Source of the DNA: PALSA-188 sp050746185
GTDB lineage: Bacteria; Acidobacteriota; Terriglobia; Terriglobales; Acidobacteriaceae
Reading direction: 5' to 3'
Assembly (NCBI GenBank): GCA_050746185.1
Contig: JBOGLA010000002.1
Coordinates: 28,439-92,438, forward strand
DNA length: 64,000 bases
Below are positions 16,291 to 25,029 of the stretch, one piece after another. The notes below the pieces were generated by a model. The model was not told where the DNA came from. It was given only the letters and a program-made list of their open reading frames with translations, and searched no databases. Position numbers and translations under genes: made by a program. Within the stretch, counting starts at the first letter, position 1. Each line of letters starts with the position of its first letter.

Positions 16291-18024
16291 ATGAGAAAAC
16301 TGGCGGAAATTTGCGAGCAGGTTGCAAGCACCAGCAAGAAGCTGGAAAAGGCGGCGATCGTCGCTGCCTACTTCAAATCATCCCAGATAGATCAAGCCGC
16401 CACATCGGCCGTATTTCTCTCCGGGCGGCCATTTCCGCTCTGGGAGGAAACTACATTACAGGTTGGGGGATCATCACTGTGGCGCCTTGTCGGCGAACTT
16501 TCCGGAAAATCTCAGGCCGACCTGACGGCGGCTTACAAACGTTACGGGGACTTAGGCTCGGTCGCTGCCGAAGTACTGCCCCGAACCAGAGTCTCAACTG
16601 ACCTTTCGGTTCTCGACGTTCAAGACCGGTTCCGGGCGATAGCCGCCGCTCGCGGCGTGGCAGGGAAAACTATCCTGCTGCGCGATCTGCTTTCGCGGGC
16701 GGCTCCGCTCGAAGCCAAATACATCATGAAAATCATGACCGGCGATCTCCGCATTGGATTGAAGGAAAGCCTGGTCGAAGAAGCCATCGCCAAGGCATAT
16801 GGAGCGGCTGCGGCGGAAGTCCAGCGCGCCAATATGTTGCTCGGCGACATTGGCGAAACCTTGCGACTCGCCGCACTGGGCCGTCTGGCCGGGGCGCGGA
16901 TGCGGTTATTCCACCCCCTTGGATTCATGTTGGCTAGTCCCGCCGACTCTGCCGCGGCGGCGCTGTCGTATTTCGAGAATGCATTCGTAGAAGACAAATA
17001 CGACGGCATTCGGGCTCAAGTTCATGTTTCGGGAGACAACGTCAAAATCTTTTCCCGAACACGGGACGAAATCACGGAATCTTTCCCGGAGCTGGCGGAC
17101 GCATTGTGCGGATTCTCGCAAGACGCGATCCTCGACGGGGAAATCGTAGCCTGGAGCTACCCGGCTGCCGAAGCCGATCCCGGAAGAGCCTTGCCTTTTA
17201 GCGCCCTGCAAGCGCGCCTTGGCCGAAAGAAAGTCAGCCATGACTTGATTCGCCGCGTGCCGGTTGCATACCTGGCATTCGACGTTTTGTATGCGGCCGG
17301 CGAGTTGCTGCTTGAGCATCCCCTGAAACAGCGGGCGAGCATTCTGGACGGTCTTTTGGCGGCACAGAAGAAGTCCCTTAAACACCAGGGACATGAAGGT
17401 TCACGAAGGCTAATCCGGCCACATCCGCAATCGCGGTTAGCATTTGAGTCGCCGCAGCAAGCGGCAGTTACTCAAATCACTCGCGCACCTGTATTTCGGG
17501 CGTCTTCCCCGGAAGAACTGGATCGCTTGTTCGACGCCGCTCAAGCTCGCGGCAATGAAGGCCTCATGATCAAAGACCCCGAGTCACCATACACCCCGGG
17601 ACGCCGGGGCAAGTCGTGGCTGAAGCTAAAGCGCGAGCTCGCCACCTTGGATGCCGTCGTCACCGCCGTTGAATACGGCCACGGCAAGAGAATCAGCGTT
17701 CTGAGTGACTACACATTCGCCGTTCGAGACGGAGATCAACTGGTCAACATCGGCAAGGCATATTCCGGATTGACGGATGTCGAGATCGCTGAGATGACGC
17801 AGTGGTTCCTCGCCCACACCATTGAAGACCAGGGATTGCGATTGATGGTCGAGCCGAAAATCGTCGTCGAAGTCGCGTTCAATAACATGATGCGCTCCGA
17901 CCGTCACAACAGCGGCTACGCCCTGCGCTTTCCAAGGATAGTGAGATTGCGCCCAGACAAGTTGCCGGAAGACGCGGACACGATCGAGCGGGCGAGGGAG
18001 ATATACGAAAAACAGGCAAAATGA
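16291..18024 (+). CDS. ATP-dependent DNA ligase, archaeal/LigB type
   Basis: Seals nicks using ATP. 577 residues: N-terminal DNA-binding domain (residues 1-215), adenylation domain with motif I EDKYDGIRAQVH, whose lysine takes AMP, motif III-like YLAFDVLY, motif IV GNEGLMIKDP and motif V KSWLKLKRE, then a C-terminal OB fold. An unusually long linker lies between the LLAAQKK region and the VFRASSPEELD region. Its DNA near 17376-17410 resembles a repeat (AACACCAGGGACATGAAGGT followed by TCACGAAGG). This is probably an accessory repair ligase beside the usual NAD-dependent LigA, which is not in the window. Confidence 0.92.
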   Translation: MRKLAEICEQVASTSKKLEKAAIVAAYFKSSQIDQAATSAVFLSGRPFPLWEETTLQVGGSSLWRLVGELSGKSQADLTAAYKRYGDLGSVAAEVLPRTRVSTDLSVLDVQDRFRAIAAARGVAGKTILLRDLLSRAAPLEAKYIMKIMTGDLRIGLKESLVEEAIAKAYGAAAAEVQRANMLLGDIGETLRLAALGRLAGARMRLFHPLGFMLASPADSAAAALSYFENAFVEDKYDGIRAQVHVSGDNVKIFSRTRDEITESFPELADALCGFSQDAILDGEIVAWSYPAAEADPGRALPFSALQARLGRKKVSHDLIRRVPVAYLAFDVLYAAGELLLEHPLKQRASILDGLLAAQKKSLKHQGHEGSRRLIRPHPQSRLAFESPQQAAVTQITRAPVFRASSPEELDRLFDAAQARGNEGLMIKDPESPYTPGRRGKSWLKLKRELATLDAVVTAVEYGHGKRISVLSDYTFAVRDGDQLVNIGKAYSGLTDVEIAEMTQWFLAHTIEDQGLRLMVEPKIVVEVAFNNMMRSDRHNSGYALRFPRIVRLRPDKLPEDADTIERAREIYEKQAK

Positions 18025-18044
18025 TCAGCCGCTCTCCACATTCC

Positions 18045-18608
18045 CTAAAAGTGCAGCACCAGTCCGGTGGACAACCGAAAGTCGTTCTGCGTTGTGCTGA
18101 AGAAATGTGTCTGCAAGAGATCGCCTTCCGCCCGGAATCCGATTCCGTGAATGATGCGGTAATCAACTCCTCCGCCCAGAGCGTCAGAAAACGATGTGCG
18201 CGAGTCGGAGAATCCGGAACCGCTCCCATGAATGTGCGATACGCCAAAGAAAGCCTCGGCGAATGGCGTGAACTTTCCCACTGGAACCGACAGTCGCGGA
18301 CCAAACAGAACGTTGTGCAACGCAGCGTTCTCGCTGGTAATAAAACAGTCGGGCAAGCCCGTGCAGGCGCTTGGAAAGTTTTCTGTTCCATAGTGCCCGC
18401 TGAAATCGGCGACGATGCCCACGTACGGAAATATCTTTCCTTCCAACGATCCATTCCAGCCATTCAAGTTGGCGTGGCTTCCGGAATTTTGATCGGCGCT
18501 GAGATATGAATACCCAAAGAAAATGTTCCCCTTGGTGGGTATTTGCGCAGTCGCCGCGCCGGCAAAAATGAAAAGTGCAATAACAACAATGGTGAACGTG
18601 CGGTCCAC
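18045..18608 (-). CDS. Small outer-membrane beta-barrel protein
   Basis: 187 residues. A signal peptide (VIALFIFAGAATAQ) is followed by alternating aromatic/polar strands (NIFFGYSYLSAD, FAEAFFGVSHIHG), and the chain ends in LVLHF, the terminal phenylalanine typical of BAM substrates. It starts with GTG, supported by GGAGG eight bases upstream. Likely an OmpA-like or porin-like eight-stranded barrel without a peptidoglycan-binding domain. Convergent with the ligase gene, 20 bases apart. Ligand unknown. Confidence 0.8.
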   Translation of the reverse strand: MDRTFTIVVIALFIFAGAATAQIPTKGNIFFGYSYLSADQNSGSHANLNGWNGSLEGKIFPYVGIVADFSGHYGTENFPSACTGLPDCFITSENAALHNVLFGPRLSVPVGKFTPFAEAFFGVSHIHGSGSGFSDSRTSFSDALGGGVDYRIIHGIGFRAEGDLLQTHFFSTTQNDFRLSTGLVLHF

Positions 18609-18734
18609 AGAAATATCCTCCGCAAGGAATTGTATTTTTTCTTTGGATGCAGGTTTGGAGAGAATGGCTACTAAATTGCCTTGGAAATAGAATTAGTTAG
18701 GGCACAAATGGCGCAATGGCGGTTCTAACGCCGG

Positions 18735-19031
18735 TTAGCGCTTCTTCCGCCCCGCAATCTTCGAAAGCGACCGGATGTAATCCTTCATCGTCCCCGGAAT
18801 AGCTTTGTTATACACGAACTGGCCTTCGCGGCGGCATTCGATAAGGCTGGCATCGGCGAGGGTCTTCAGATGATGCGATACCGTCGCCGGCGTGACTCCA
18901 TGCAGCGATGCGACTTCTCCGCAATTCATCTGATCCCGCGAAGCAATCGCCTCAAAAATCAGCAGGCGGGTCTGATCGCCTAGAGCTTTGGAAATTCGCT
19001 CGATTGCCGCGTGATCCATAATTTTTTTCAT
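18735..19031 (-). CDS. ArsR-family transcriptional regulator
   Basis: 98 residues. A winged helix-turn-helix is visible: ALGDQTRLLIFEAI, CGEVASLHGVTPATVSHHLK (recognition helix) and REGQFVYNKA (wing). The ArsR3-box metal motif ELCVCDL is absent, so a non-metal or redox signal is more likely. It is divergent from the SDR gene, and an inverted repeat lies between them, which suggests that it controls both directions. Confidence 0.88.
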   Translation of the reverse strand: MKKIMDHAAIERISKALGDQTRLLIFEAIASRDQMNCGEVASLHGVTPATVSHHLKTLADASLIECRREGQFVYNKAIPGTMKDYIRSLSKIAGRKKR

Positions 19032-19096
19032 TAAGCTTTGTTCATTTTGGATGCTTGGCCGCTCGACGCTCCTGGCTTCAGAAGCTGCCCTTCAAA

Positions 19097-19130
19097 TTAG
19101 ATGCGACTTATTACTTAGACATTCATCTAA
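19097..19130. promoter_or_regulatory. Candidate ArsR operator in the divergent spacer
   Basis: Arms TTAGATG (19097-19103) and CATCTAA (19124-19130) are perfect reverse complements separated by 20 bases. The spacer between the ArsR and SDR genes has no other obvious structure. Binding is inferred from position. Confidence 0.4.
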
Positions 19131-19193
19131 ATGTCCGTGTGCGGCATTTGCAAAGTGCCGCATGAAGAGCAAGTTTTTCACAGGAGATCATAT

Positions 19194-19943
19194 ATGAAGA
19201 GACTCGAAGGCAAAGTCGCCGTGGTTACCGGCGGAAACAGCGGAATTGGATTAGCCACAGCACTGCGGTTTCGCGATGAAGGGGCGCGCATCGCCATATC
19301 CGGCCGCAGCCAGAAGACATTGGACGAGGCCGCGAAACTCCTCGGCAAGGATGCTCTGGTGGTTCAGGCCGACGTTTCAAAATTGGCGGACGCCGACAAA
19401 TTGTTCTCTGCCGTTGCGCAACGGTTTGGCAAGGTTGATGTTTTGTTCGTGAACGCAGGCATCGCTAAATTCGTGCCCCTGGAAGCGGCTTCCGAGGAGC
19501 ATTACGACGAGTTATTCGATATCAATACCAAGGGCGCATACTTCACCATCCAGAAGGCCCTGCCGCATTTGAATAGCGGTGCATCCATCATTTTGAATAG
19601 CAGCGTGGTAAGCCACAAAGGTCCGCCGATGGGCTCGGTGTACGCCGCCACCAAGGCAGCTTTGCGCTCCTTCACCAGGTCGCTGGCCGCGGCGCTGGTT
19701 GACCGGAATATTCGCGTGAACGCAGTTGCTCCGGGTCCGATTGAAACTCCCATCTTTGGACGAACCGGGCTTCCCAAGGACGTCCTGGACGGGTTCGCCG
19801 CCCAGATTCTCGCTTCCGTGCCTATGAAGCGCTTTGGAAAACCTGAAGAAGTGGCGGGCGCCGTGGCTTTTCTGGCCTCTTCGGATGCTTCCTATGTCAC
19901 CGGAGTGGAACTGGCCGTTGACGGCGGGAGCGGCGAAGTATAA
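19194..19943 (+). CDS. SDR-family NAD(P)-dependent oxidoreductase
   Basis: 249 residues, classical short-chain dehydrogenase. Cofactor motif TGGNSGIG near the N-terminus, NAG at about residue 88, catalytic serine in ILNSSVVS and YAATKAA carrying the Tyr-Lys pair; the end VTGVELAVDGG is typical. ATG 19194 is preferred over an upstream in-frame ATG because AGGAGA lies seven bases before it. Divergent from an ArsR regulator, so it may be induced by that regulator's signal. Substrate cannot be told. Confidence 0.92.
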   Translation: MKRLEGKVAVVTGGNSGIGLATALRFRDEGARIAISGRSQKTLDEAAKLLGKDALVVQADVSKLADADKLFSAVAQRFGKVDVLFVNAGIAKFVPLEAASEEHYDELFDINTKGAYFTIQKALPHLNSGASIILNSSVVSHKGPPMGSVYAATKAALRSFTRSLAAALVDRNIRVNAVAPGPIETPIFGRTGLPKDVLDGFAAQILASVPMKRFGKPEEVAGAVAFLASSDASYVTGVELAVDGGSGEV

Positions 19944-19984
19944 GGCGACTTGCGTAGCGGCAGGTGTCCTCACCTGCCTTCCGC

Positions 19985-20671
19985 TTATGGAGCCTGCAAT
20001 ACCCTCACATTCGCCATGAGACGTCCGCGAAAAATGCTGTTGATAGGGGCAACTTCAGCCACCACGTCCACGTTCACGTTGTACGCGCCATAAGGCAAGT
20101 TCTCCCCAAACGGAATCTCGAAATCAATCGTATTTCGCTTGAGCGGGAAATGCTGATACCCGATCGCCGTAGCGCGTCCGTTCTCATTGACTGCCAGCAC
20201 AATCATGGTCAAATCAAAATCCTCGCCGGTCGGATTGGAAACCTTGATCGCACCATCCACTCGTGAAGCCGTAACCTTCGGGTAACGGCCCCAGAGCACA
20301 ACTAGAGGTGTGAGGACTAAGAGGTGAAACTCTTCTATAATCTGCCGCTTCGGAATGCCGCTGTCCGTAACCGTCGCTGAAAATGAAAACTCTCCAGTCT
20401 GCGTCGGCATCCCCTCGAGCACCCCATACGGCTCCAATCGAACTCCCTTGGGCAATGCCCCGCTCGTCAATTTCCAGTTCAAAGGCGTGATTCCACCCTC
20501 GGCGTGCATTTCAAAACGGTACAGCGTCTGCAAATATCCTTTGGGAAGAGTTGTGGTTTGTACCGTCAGTGGCGCGCCACTGGGGGGCGCCTGCTGCGCG
20601 AAGGCAGAGACAGAATCCCCCACCAGCAGCACGAGGACAAAAATCAATCCGCCGGAATATCGTATCCTCAT
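19985..20671 (-). CDS. Secreted protein with a putative Ig (He_PIG) domain
   Basis: 228 residues. A signal peptide (LIFVLVLLVGDSVSAFAQ) is followed by a domain showing the He_PIG pattern: LPKGYLQTLYRFEMHAEGG, WKLTSGALPKGVRL and GVLEGMPTQTGEFSF. The C-terminal half is beta-rich without a recognisable motif. Likely a periplasmic or surface protein; no enzyme activity is suggested. Confidence 0.72.
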   Translation of the reverse strand: MRIRYSGGLIFVLVLLVGDSVSAFAQQAPPSGAPLTVQTTTLPKGYLQTLYRFEMHAEGGITPLNWKLTSGALPKGVRLEPYGVLEGMPTQTGEFSFSATVTDSGIPKRQIIEEFHLLVLTPLVVLWGRYPKVTASRVDGAIKVSNPTGEDFDLTMIVLAVNENGRATAIGYQHFPLKRNTIDFEIPFGENLPYGAYNVNVDVVAEVAPINSIFRGRLMANVRVLQAP

Positions 20672-20697
20672 CCTTCAAGCATTATAGGCTGGCCAAA

Positions 20698-21621
20698 TTG
20701 GATGCCTCTAAATCATGCACTAGGTTCGATCACAGGATCCCCACGATCCGGAAACTGTTCATCGTCCTCGTCGGCCTCTCCGCCCTTATCTCCTGCGGAC
20801 CTCCCCGCTCAGATCTGATTGTTATCGGATCCAAAAACTTCACCGAACAGCTCATCCTCGGCGAAATGTTCGCCCAGCAAATAGAGAACAAAACGCATCT
20901 TCCCGTCGAACGCCGCTTCTATCTCGCGGGAACCTATATCTGCCATCAAGCCATCCTCGGCGGACGCATTGATATTTATCCCGAGTACACCGGCACCGCG
21001 CTCACCGCTGTGCTGAAGGAAAGCCCTGAGAACAACCGGCAGGAAGTTTACAACCGCGTGAAAGCCGAATACGCGAAACGCTTCAACCTGGCCGTGGGTC
21101 CGCCCCTCGGTTTCAACGACACTTTTGCAATCGAAATTCGCGGAGACGACGCCGCGCGCCTTCATCTCAAAACCATTTCCCAGGCCGCCGCCTGCACTCC
21201 TCAATGGCGAGCGGGATTCGGCTACGAATTCATGGAACGCCCCGACGGTTATAAGGGCCTCGCCGCAGCCTACGGATTGCACTTCGCCGAGCCCCCGCGC
21301 ATCATGGACCTGGGCCTGCTCGCTCGCGCTCTGATCAACCGGCAGGTGGACCTGATCGCCGGCAATATGACGGACGGACTAATCCAGTCTTTGAATCTCT
21401 ACGTTCTGGAAGATGACCGTCATTATTTCCCTCCGTACGAAGCCGTGCCAATCATTCGCCAGGAAACGTTAAAGCGCCATCCGGAAGTGGCTCAGGCTCT
21501 GGACGCGCTCGCCGGCAAGATTTCCGACGACGATATGCGACAACTCAACTACGCCGTGGATGGCGAGCATCGTGATGTAAAGGAAGTGGTGCGCGACTTC
21601 CTCCGCAAGAAAGGCCTCTGA
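20698..21621 (+). CDS. Osmoprotectant (glycine betaine/choline-type) ABC substrate-binding lipoprotein
   Basis: About 307 residues from TTG 20698. A lipoprotein signal with lipobox ALISC is followed by VIGSKNFTEQLILGEMFAQQ, the usual opening of OpuAC/ProX-type quaternary-amine binding proteins, then DIYPEYTGTALTAV. No ATG lies close to the signal sequence in this frame; the TTG is the most sensible start, but uncertain. Neither permease nor ATPase is adjacent, so this is an orphan binding protein or its partners are elsewhere. It starts near the divergent He_PIG gene. Confidence 0.82.
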   Translation: MDASKSCTRFDHRIPTIRKLFIVLVGLSALISCGPPRSDLIVIGSKNFTEQLILGEMFAQQIENKTHLPVERRFYLAGTYICHQAILGGRIDIYPEYTGTALTAVLKESPENNRQEVYNRVKAEYAKRFNLAVGPPLGFNDTFAIEIRGDDAARLHLKTISQAAACTPQWRAGFGYEFMERPDGYKGLAAAYGLHFAEPPRIMDLGLLARALINRQVDLIAGNMTDGLIQSLNLYVLEDDRHYFPPYEAVPIIRQETLKRHPEVAQALDALAGKISDDDMRQLNYAVDGEHRDVKEVVRDFLRKKGL

Positions 21622-21733
21622 CAGGCCGTTTTACTGGCCTCCGGTACCCTTTCGCCGCCCATTCGGGGCATATCTGCCCGCAGTCACCCAGATGCGGCCT
21701 TTTAGATGTTTTTCCGGCAATGCGAATATATTT

Positions 21734-21765
21734 TGACTCATCATGATGAGTCATTTAAACTCATC
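21734..21765. promoter_or_regulatory. Palindromic operator upstream of vapBC
   Basis: TGACTCATCATGATGAGTCA at 21734-21753 is a perfect 20-base palindrome. A second inverted pair overlaps it, GATGAGT (21746-21752) with ACTCATC (21759-21765). It ends only three bases before the antitoxin start, and the AT-rich TATATT at about 21727 could be the -10 box. VapB-VapC complexes typically bind such sites to repress their own operon. Confidence 0.7.
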
Positions 21766-21767
21766 CT

Positions 21768-22025
21768 GTGGCTAAACGACTCCAGGTAATTCTGCAAGAC
21801 CCCGAATACCGCGAAATTAAAAAAATGGCCCGGTCGCGGCGAATGTCACTCGCCGAATGGGTCCGGCAGGCGCTCGACCTTGCGCGACGCCGCGAGCCTT
21901 TCGGAGATGCCGGCAAAAAACTGGAGATCATCCGCGCGGCAGCTCGACACGAATATCCCAGCGCAGATGTCGAAAGCATGCTGGCCGAGATTGAATCGGG
22001 ATACGCGACAGGCCTCCAACCTTGA
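21768..22025 (+). CDS. vapB: VapB-like antitoxin, ribbon-helix-helix type
   Basis: 85 residues from a GTG start. The N-terminus RLQVILQDPEYREIKKMA followed by SLAEWVRQALDLARR fits a ribbon-helix-helix DNA-binding fold. The tail (residues 55-85) would wrap the toxin. Its stop overlaps the start of the PIN-domain gene by four bases (TTGA), the classic translational coupling of toxin-antitoxin operons. Confidence 0.82.
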   Translation: MAKRLQVILQDPEYREIKKMARSRRMSLAEWVRQALDLARRREPFGDAGKKLEIIRAAARHEYPSADVESMLAEIESGYATGLQP

Positions 22026-22417
22026 TCCTGATTGACTCCAACATCCCGATGTATCTGGTTGGAGCGCCTCATCCGCACAAGAGAGACGCGCAAAAATTAC
22101 TGGAAAGATTGGTCAGCGAGCGTCAGCGCCTCGTGACCGATGCTGAAGTCCTCCAGGAGATTCTCCATCGGTACGTCGCCATCAATCGGCGTGACGCAAT
22201 CCAGCCCGCATACGAAGCGGTTTTCGGCATTGTTGATCAGGTGCTTTCCATAGACCTCGCTGTCGCAAATCGCGCCAAAGAAATTGTCCTGGGACACACG
22301 CAAATGTCTGCACGCGACGCCGTGCATCTCGCCGTCATGGAGCATCACGGCATCGAACAAATCCTGACCTTCGATTCAGGCTTCGACGGCTTCCCCGGAA
22401 TTAAAAGACTATTGTGA
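22022..22417 (+). CDS. vapC: VapC-like PIN-domain ribonuclease toxin
   Basis: 131 residues from a TTG start overlapping the antitoxin stop. PIN-domain acidic residues are visible: ILIDSNIPMYL (first Asp), the Glu in EVLQEILHRY, SARDAVHLAVM (Asp) and the C-terminal TFDSGFDGF. VapC toxins cleave tRNA or rRNA; the target is not predictable here. Arrangement and overlap make a functional VapBC pair likely. Confidence 0.87.
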   Translation: MILIDSNIPMYLVGAPHPHKRDAQKLLERLVSERQRLVTDAEVLQEILHRYVAINRRDAIQPAYEAVFGIVDQVLSIDLAVANRAKEIVLGHTQMSARDAVHLAVMEHHGIEQILTFDSGFDGFPGIKRLL

Positions 22418-22431
22418 GGACAGACAGGCGT

Positions 22432-24882
22432 TCACATCAGCCACAATGCATCCACATCTACAATGACTTGTGTGCGCGGAATCTTTTGTTGGACCGCATA
22501 ATTGAGCATGGTTCGCAGCAGCCCATTCAGTTTTTCCCGGCTTGCTGATTTCAATACAAAATGGTAACGGTAATCCTGCTTGAGCCGGATGATCGGCGCC
22601 GCCGCCGGCCCCAATACGCGAATCCCTTCATGCCGGGGTTTCTCGAACCATTTCCCCAACTGTCCCGACCATTTCAGAGCATCGTCAAGCTTATTGCTCC
22701 GCACCAGCACATTCGCCAGAGCGCTGTAGGGCGGATAATGCATCCAGCTGCGGAAACGTAATTCTTTTTCGTAAAAGCCGACGAAGTCGTGCTGCGCCGC
22801 ATATTGAATCGCATAATGGTCAGGGACATAAGTCTGAACCACCACGCGCCCCGGACTGTCTCCGCGGCCCGCCCTTCCCGCGACTTGCGTGATCAATTGA
22901 AAAGTGCGTTCAGCGGCGCGAAAATCCGGCATGCTCAATGCCGCATCAGACCCGACGACTCCGACGAGGGTCACGCCGTGGATGTCGTGGCCCTTCGCAA
23001 TCATCTGCGTGCCGACCAGCATGTCGAGTTCGCCCGCGTTCAATGCGTTTAGCGCGCGTTCGAAATCTTCCTGCCCTCGAACCGTGTCGCGGTCCAGGCG
23101 GCCAATCCGCGCCTGCGGAAACATTCCGTGCAGCAACTCTTCCAGCTTTTCGGATCCGGTTCCAATAAAAAATACATATTCGCTGCCGCAATGTGCGCAC
23201 GTCTTCGGAATCGGCGCAATGTGTCCGCAATAATGGCATTCCATCCGGTGCGAGCGCTTGTGATGGGTGAGAGCGATGGCGCAATTCTTGCATTCAAGTT
23301 TCTTCCCGCAAGTGCGGCAGAGCACAACCGGCGAGTAGCCGCGCCGGTTGAGCAGCACCATGACCTGCTCTTTGCGGTCAAGGCGGTCCTTGATTTCCGC
23401 GGCGAGCTTACGCGAGATTACCTGCTCAGCTCCGGTCTCCTGAAATTCCTGCCGCATATCAATGACCTCAACTTCGGGAAGAGGGCGCTGTTCCACGCGG
23501 TCGGGCAATTGCAACAACGCATATTTGCCTTTCGTCGCGTTGAAGTAGGATTCGAGCGACGGCGTGGCCGAGCCAAGTACAACTACGGCTCCCGCAAGTT
23601 TCGCCCGCATCACGGCTACGTCGCGGGCATGATAGCGCGGCATTTCTTCCTGCTTGTACGAAGAGTCCTGTTCTTCATCAACGATAATGAGCGCTAGATT
23701 AGAGACCGGCGCGAACACCGCGGACCGTGTGCCGACGACCATGCGTGCGTCTCCGCGCTTGATGCGGTGCCATTGCTCGGCGCGCTCCTTGTTGGAAAGC
23801 GAGGAATGAAGCACTGCGACTTCATTGCCGAAAACGTAATGCAAATCGGCGGCCATGGCGGGAGTAAGTCCAATTTCCGGAACCAGCAAGATCGCCGAGC
23901 GCCCCGATTCAAGCACCGACCGCATTGCCGCGAGATAGACCGCCGTCTTGCCGGAGCCGGTCACGCCATGCAACAGCATTCCGGAAAATGTCATGGCGCT
24001 CACGCGTCCTTCAATTTGTTTGAGGGCGTCTTGCTGCGCGGCATGGAATTGGAAATTTAACGGCGGAAGCCGGCCCGTGAGTCGCGAGAAGGAAGCCTGA
24101 TCCGTCTTCTCATTCTTCGTGGCAAAAATAATTTCAACCAGCCCGCGCTTAACCAGCGTTCCCAACGTCGTTCTCGGTATTTCGAGTTGCCGTAGTTGCT
24201 CTACCGGAATCTCGCCTCCAGCCGCCGCGAGCGTTTCGATCAATTTCTGCTGATTCGCATTTAGCTTCCCTTCAATCTGTTTCAGCACCGCGATTCTGAT
24301 TTGTGACGTAATGTCGCGAGCGTCAGAAAAGTCTTCGCGCGCAATCCATTTTTTCCGCGCCATTCCGGTCAGAAGCGGCTTTGAAACTCGGACCGCAGAG
24401 CGCAACGTTGCTTCGCGTACATTGTCGCGGCTTGCAAGGTAGTCGAGCACGGAGATTTCTGCGAGCTCTTCGTCGGGAGCCCTTCGCGAACGGGCGGACG
24501 ATCCCAAAACACCGGCCGCATAGAGCGCCAAGTGTCCTTGTTCAGTTATGCGGTAAGCGATGGCTCGCTTGAATTCCGCTCCGAGCGGCAACATGGTGCG
24601 AAACACTTCGCCCAACGGGCTCAAATAATAATTTCCAATCCATTTGCCTAGATCGAGCAGTTGCTGATCCAGCACCGGCTGTAAATCGAGCACACTGACG
24701 AGATCTTTCGTCGCGACGCCCGGCGCGCGGTCGTGCATTTCCACGACAATGCCGGACAAGCGCTGCTGCCGAAATGGAATCAGTACGCGCCCGCCGACAA
24801 CCGGCTGCATTCCTTCAGGAATTCGGTAAGTGAAAAGCCTTTCTAAAGGAACGGGGAGAGCGACGTCGCAGAATTGAGACAT
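22432..24882 (-). CDS. priA: Primosomal protein N', replication restart helicase
   Basis: Restarts stalled forks by 3'-5' unwinding and by loading DnaB through the primosome. About 816 residues. N-terminal 3'BD starts FCDVALPVPLERLFTYRIP; Walker A is GVTGSGKTAVYLA and Walker B/DEAH-like IIVDEEQDSSYKQEE. The zinc-binding insert has paired cysteines (CRTCGKKLECKNC, CHYCGHIAPIPKTCAHCG). C-terminal motifs include GTQMIAKGHD and QVAGRAGRG. A GTG four codons further upstream is possible; ATG 24882 is preferred. The parS-like palindrome is just upstream. Confidence 0.96.
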   Translation of the reverse strand: MSQFCDVALPVPLERLFTYRIPEGMQPVVGGRVLIPFRQQRLSGIVVEMHDRAPGVATKDLVSVLDLQPVLDQQLLDLGKWIGNYYLSPLGEVFRTMLPLGAEFKRAIAYRITEQGHLALYAAGVLGSSARSRRAPDEELAEISVLDYLASRDNVREATLRSAVRVSKPLLTGMARKKWIAREDFSDARDITSQIRIAVLKQIEGKLNANQQKLIETLAAAGGEIPVEQLRQLEIPRTTLGTLVKRGLVEIIFATKNEKTDQASFSRLTGRLPPLNFQFHAAQQDALKQIEGRVSAMTFSGMLLHGVTGSGKTAVYLAAMRSVLESGRSAILLVPEIGLTPAMAADLHYVFGNEVAVLHSSLSNKERAEQWHRIKRGDARMVVGTRSAVFAPVSNLALIIVDEEQDSSYKQEEMPRYHARDVAVMRAKLAGAVVVLGSATPSLESYFNATKGKYALLQLPDRVEQRPLPEVEVIDMRQEFQETGAEQVISRKLAAEIKDRLDRKEQVMVLLNRRGYSPVVLCRTCGKKLECKNCAIALTHHKRSHRMECHYCGHIAPIPKTCAHCGSEYVFFIGTGSEKLEELLHGMFPQARIGRLDRDTVRGQEDFERALNALNAGELDMLVGTQMIAKGHDIHGVTLVGVVGSDAALSMPDFRAAERTFQLITQVAGRAGRGDSPGRVVVQTYVPDHYAIQYAAQHDFVGFYEKELRFRSWMHYPPYSALANVLVRSNKLDDALKWSGQLGKWFEKPRHEGIRVLGPAAAPIIRLKQDYRYHFVLKSASREKLNGLLRTMLNYAVQQKIPRTQVIVDVDALWLM

Positions 24883-24944
24883 TAGGGGCTTCACTGCAAT
24901 TGGAATCCTACCATTGGCCTTTTAGAATCAACCGAAGTGAAAAG

Positions 24945-24970
24945 CAAAATGTTCCACGTGGAACATTTTG
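24945..24970. promoter_or_regulatory. parS-like centromere site
   Basis: A perfect 26-base palindrome centred on TGTTCCACGTGGAACA (24950-24965). This core matches the conserved ParB-binding parS consensus (TGTTTCACGTGAAACA class) with symmetric C/G changes. The flanks CAAAA and TTTTG extend the symmetry. It lies between priA and the uracil-DNA glycosylase gene, outside coding sequence. Confidence 0.72.
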
Positions 24971-24985
24971 AAGGACAGCCTAGAT

Positions 24986-25001
24986 TGTTCCAGGCGGAAC
25001 A
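24986..25001. promoter_or_regulatory. Second, degenerate parS-like site
   Basis: TGTTCCAGGCGGAACA keeps both arms of the neighbouring site but lacks the central CACGTG. Its centre is 36 bases from the first. Either a weak ParB site or half of a double operator. Confidence 0.4.
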
Positions 25002-25029
25002 CTCTTAACAATAGCTGCAAGCTATATTC

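Noticed and set aside
24945..25001. LexA/SOS operator
   Set aside because: The TGTTCC-ACGT-GGAACA symmetry fits parS far better than known LexA boxes, and the flanking genes are on the wrong side for a simple operator.
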